NCBI GenBank assembly: GCA_008360975.2 | Contig: CM039211.1 | Location: 68,972,565-69,036,564, forward strand | From: Lichenostomus cassidix | Lineage: Eukaryota; Chordata; Aves; Passeriformes; Meliphagidae | Length of the DNA stretch: 64,000 nucleotides | Direction of reading: 5' to 3' | Shown: positions 61,001-64,000 of the stretch, one piece after another | How positions within the stretch are numbered: position 1 is the stretch's first letter | How the letters are laid out: each line of letters opens with the position of its first letter | Program-made: the position numbers and the translations under genes | The notes under the pieces: model-generated | Seen by the model: the letters and a program-made list of their open reading frames with translations, nothing else | The model's database searches: none | What the model was told of the DNA's origin: nothing

Positions 61001-63109
61001 AAAACATGAGTTAGTCCACCTCAGCTGGCCAGGGACCAGAGCTGACTCCCTGACATAGGTCACTAAGTCAGTAAAAGAATATTCTTTATCTCTGTCTCTG
61101 TTTGTCTTGTTCAAGGCCATGAGCTTGATGCCTTTATCAATCTGCCTTTCTCATTTAGTTGCTTTGTTTGCAGTTAGAGTTGCCTGTTCTGTTTTGCAAC
61201 ATAAAAGATAGTTCCTGACTTGAATAGGAAATGATGCTCCACAGTGGGATGATGCATTATAGGTATGTATTTTAGGATTCTACAGGATAACATAGTATTC
61301 CTACTGTACTCTTTATATCTTTAAACCTGAACTTTAGCTAGACTGTCAGTTACCCAAACACACACAGCAGAATGCATGATTATTCCATATTAATGTCCCT
61401 TAATCCTTCCTCTTTTTTTTTTTTTTTTCTTTTTTAACCACTCTCAAGAAAGCCACTTAATAAGGACAGAAAGTCGATAATTAAGGTAGGGATTGTATGG
61501 GGCTGGAAAACATGATTTGTAATCAAAAAGATGATGTATCCTGGGTACAGAACAGGATAGAATAACAAGGGTCTCCAAAGGCAGCCCGCCTGGAATCCTG
61601 CCACCTCTGATGTCCTGGAAACATGTCAGAAATGCTGCCGACTCTGTGCAGAGTTATGGAGACAGCCTATTTCCTTCCCCAGTTGCTCAAAAAGAACTTA
61701 TTGTTTTATCTCCTTAGGGAAGCTCTTAGTATGGAAAGGACTCAAGATTAAACATAAATGGGCTGATGATTTTCGAGTCTGATTCCTGATCCACACTTTC
61801 AAGCATGCATTCTCAGTGCATAATTTATGTTGCAATCTGAAATGTTTTTTCTAATGGTAACTAAGGAAATTCAAAGGTGACTTATTTCAGCAATCCCCCA
61901 AAAAAACTGCATCCCAGCAAAAAAACAGAATGGGAGGTGATCATACACTGGGACATGACATGTTCTCAGTATCTTTTTTATGGACTGTAAAGACTGTGAA
62001 GTCTTTTTATTCCAATGATTAAAATCATTTATATGAAGAAGGAAAATCGAAATCTAGAAGAAGACTCAGGACATGGAAATGCAATCTGTAATTTTGTACC
62101 AGACTAAAAATACGACTTCACCAAAACTGAAGCAGTTACTTCTGAGGCCAAAGGTTCCCTACACTAGAATCCTCCAGAGCAATATCCTCTCTCCAAAAAA
62201 GAGAAGTAGAAGACATTTAGTGAAATAATAAGATGGACGAAACAACTACTGAGTGATTTCTTGCTGATACATTCCTGCAGCTCCTGGCAGTTCATGATGC
62301 TGGCACTTCCTGAAGGGAAAATGACATTCATTCCAGAGCACTGAATAACCTCCCATGGACCCGTTCCTTCTGGAATTTTCCACTGTCTTTTTTAATCCTC
62401 TTGAATCCTTAGAAACATCCTGTGATGATGGGAATCCATGTTTAATTGTGTGTCGCATGCAAATTGCTTTCATAGGTTTGAGACCTTTTTGTCCAAGAAT
62501 CTCTTGCATACTCCCTGATCCCTGTGCTTTAAAGACTAATGACAGAGTGATTCCTTTCCCTTTCTCACCCTGTGTGTGACTGTAGAGCCCTCTGTGCGAC
62601 ACCTGACACCATCACCATCTTCCCAAGCTTCAGTGTTCGATTGTTGAGTCCTGCCCTGCACTAATCCATCCTCAAACACAGATTTGCTACCTTTTCCTAC
62701 ATTTCTTTTCCTGCCTCTGATACATTACTTTTTTAGAAGCTGTGAGAACTGCAAGGAATATTTAAAATAGGTGTGTACCTTATGCACTTTCCAAGGCAAC
62801 TACTCTACACCTCTGTTAGCCCAGTTTCACACAGGAGCTCCTAAATCCATGGGAATACACTATTACAGAAGACTGGCATTTAAACACCCTCATTCTTTGA
62901 TGTTTCTCCATCTGTGGGCCCAGAATCTGTTTATTATTCATTTGTGAGGGGATGTTTTGGCCCTATGAGCAGTGGAACAAACCCTCAAGATAAGTAACGT
63001 CTGAGGCAGCTGCTTGAGTGGATCCATCATTATCACTCGAATATGCTCTGTGGATAAACAGAGGCCTTCAGTCCCTGGGGCTGCTAATCTGACACCTTTC
63101 ATGGAGCAC
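58036..63109. other. Unique non-coding DNA
   Basis: About 5 kb without a recognised transposon. Small simple repeats occur: (GA)n(CA)n at 59357-59380, an A/C-rich stretch with A17 at 60880-60962, and a T run at 61413-61428. Open frames of up to 120 codons (60000-60480, minus; 62246-62602, minus) have no recognisable domains. Confidence 0.5.
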
Positions 63110-63270
63110 TAAAAGAATTCACTTAAAATTAAAAACAATGCACAGCTGTTTCAATGGATAAGTCATGCCATTTGCATGAGGATAATGGATAATCAATATA
63201 CAATGGTGACACAAATTAAACGTGGATTAAATAGTCATTGTTCCACAGCTATGCTCTATGTGATTTTCCC
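63110..63270. promoter_or_regulatory. Candidate conserved non-coding element with octamer site
   Basis: A compact block with a perfect octamer ATTTGCAT (63170-63177), TAATGGATAATC, an ACAATGG Sox-type site and AAATTAAACG in close order. These are typical POU, homeodomain and Sox cores. Their role is inferred only from motif density. Confidence 0.3.
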
Positions 63271-64000
63271 AGATACCGTGTGATAGTCCTGTATTTTTTA
63301 TTACTGCTTCGAGAAAAATGCATTTGCTTCTCTTGGAAGATGGTTCTTCTTTATCAGTCACACTGGTAGAAAACAAACAAATGAAAGTGCTAATTTTCCC
63401 TGTTTATCTACCACATCAGAGTTCACTTTTTGAAGAGTGATAGAGACGACAGAAGTGAACTTTTTTTCCTGCAGTCCCCAGATATTCTTGAAGCAAGAGA
63501 TTCTGGGAATGGGCAATAATGATAGGGCATGGAAAACTTACTTAACTAATTTTAGAATTCCAAGAATTTTCTTGTTTCTGATACATATTTTGTGTAGTTG
63601 ATGCAGAGATATAGACTCTAACCCTAAGAATAGGACATAAGGCAGACAGGATGAATCATTCCCTGGAGATGTCTGTTTCTCTCCACTGACTAAGGGAGAC
63701 AAAACAAACTACTTAGTTTAGGTGTCCTAACTCTTGGTGGCTAAAATTCTATGAAATTAATCTTATTTCTAACTGGTTTTTAAGAGCTGTCTAGCAACAT
63801 CCAGATTTAAAAGAAGATATTCCTGTTTTCAGTTTACCTCTACAATAATAGGTAAACATTTCAATGTTGTTAATGCATTTAAACACAACATTATGACACA
63901 CAGTTACTTCCAATGTAGAAGAGTAACCTGAGTGATTTATGAGAATTTATGAGAATTTTTTTGAGGCAGAAATAGTAGACCCATTAATTCTTAAGCTTCG
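63271..64000. other. Unique non-coding DNA
   Basis: A two-copy 10-bp tandem repeat (ATTTATGAGA) lies near 63937-63956. Nothing else is recognised. Confidence 0.5.

Noticed and set aside
62917..62963. GGGCCCAGAATCTG ... GGATGTTTTGGCCCT as a possible short palindromic MITE
   Set aside because: The arms match poorly when complemented and no centre motif of the family is present. Similarity to the other copies is too short to claim.
1..64000. CRISPR arrays, bacterial operons, prophage or tRNA/rRNA genes
   Set aside because: No spaced direct repeats, ribosome-binding-site-led gene runs, tRNA cloverleaf motifs or rRNA similarity were seen. All recognisable content is vertebrate-type.

Overview
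This window reads as a stretch of vertebrate nuclear DNA, most likely from a bird. It is AT-rich and CpG-poor. Its recognisable interspersed repeats are mainly CR1 non-LTR retrotransposons, the dominant LINE of birds and other sauropsids. One CR1 copy (4185-4560) still ends in two units of the family's 8-bp 3'-terminal repeat. The repeats I can recognise cover only a small part of the window, which fits a compact avian genome. A songbird is possible because long A/C-rich and T/G-rich low-complexity tracts are frequent, but that is inference.

I find no intact protein-coding gene and no rRNA, tRNA or CRISPR array. The open reading frames are short and have no family I recognise; the exceptions are decayed reverse-transcriptase pieces. 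The window is best described as a gene desert or the interior of a very large intron. Two exon-like signals on the minus strand (about 5235-5583 and 7171-7233) have compatible splice sites and phase, and they are the only weak hint of a gene.

Layout: 1-4184 is mostly unique DNA. It holds a G-quadruplex-bearing candidate regulatory block (1060-1440) and an old MIR-like SINE (2085-2395) interrupted by a palindromic MITE-like element. CR1 copies lie at 4185-4560 (-), 15812-16066 (-), 27645-28406 (+), 38540-39697 (+, reverse-transcriptase region only) and 44295-44605 (+). A different, older LINE reverse-transcriptase fragment lies at 21863-22165. Several short palindromic elements resemble MITE-like repeats of crocodilians and turtles (2224-2310, 21786-21862, 24450-24552, 35991-36064, plus weaker ends), and decayed MIR-like SINE pieces are scattered. 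Simple repeats include an (GGAA)n-(GAAA)n array at 22248-22403, a 249-bp pyrimidine tract at 50798-51046 and an (AAGG)n array at 51794-51862. A 318-bp A/C tract fills 12791-13108.

The rest is unique sequence. Some blocks carry homeodomain or POU core sites, local CpG retention or perfect hairpins (1060-1440, 23981-24300, 32990-33520, 52255-52800, 63110-63270). They are my candidates for conserved non-coding enhancers, but conservation cannot be judged from one sequence. I found no evidence of a novel multi-gene system.
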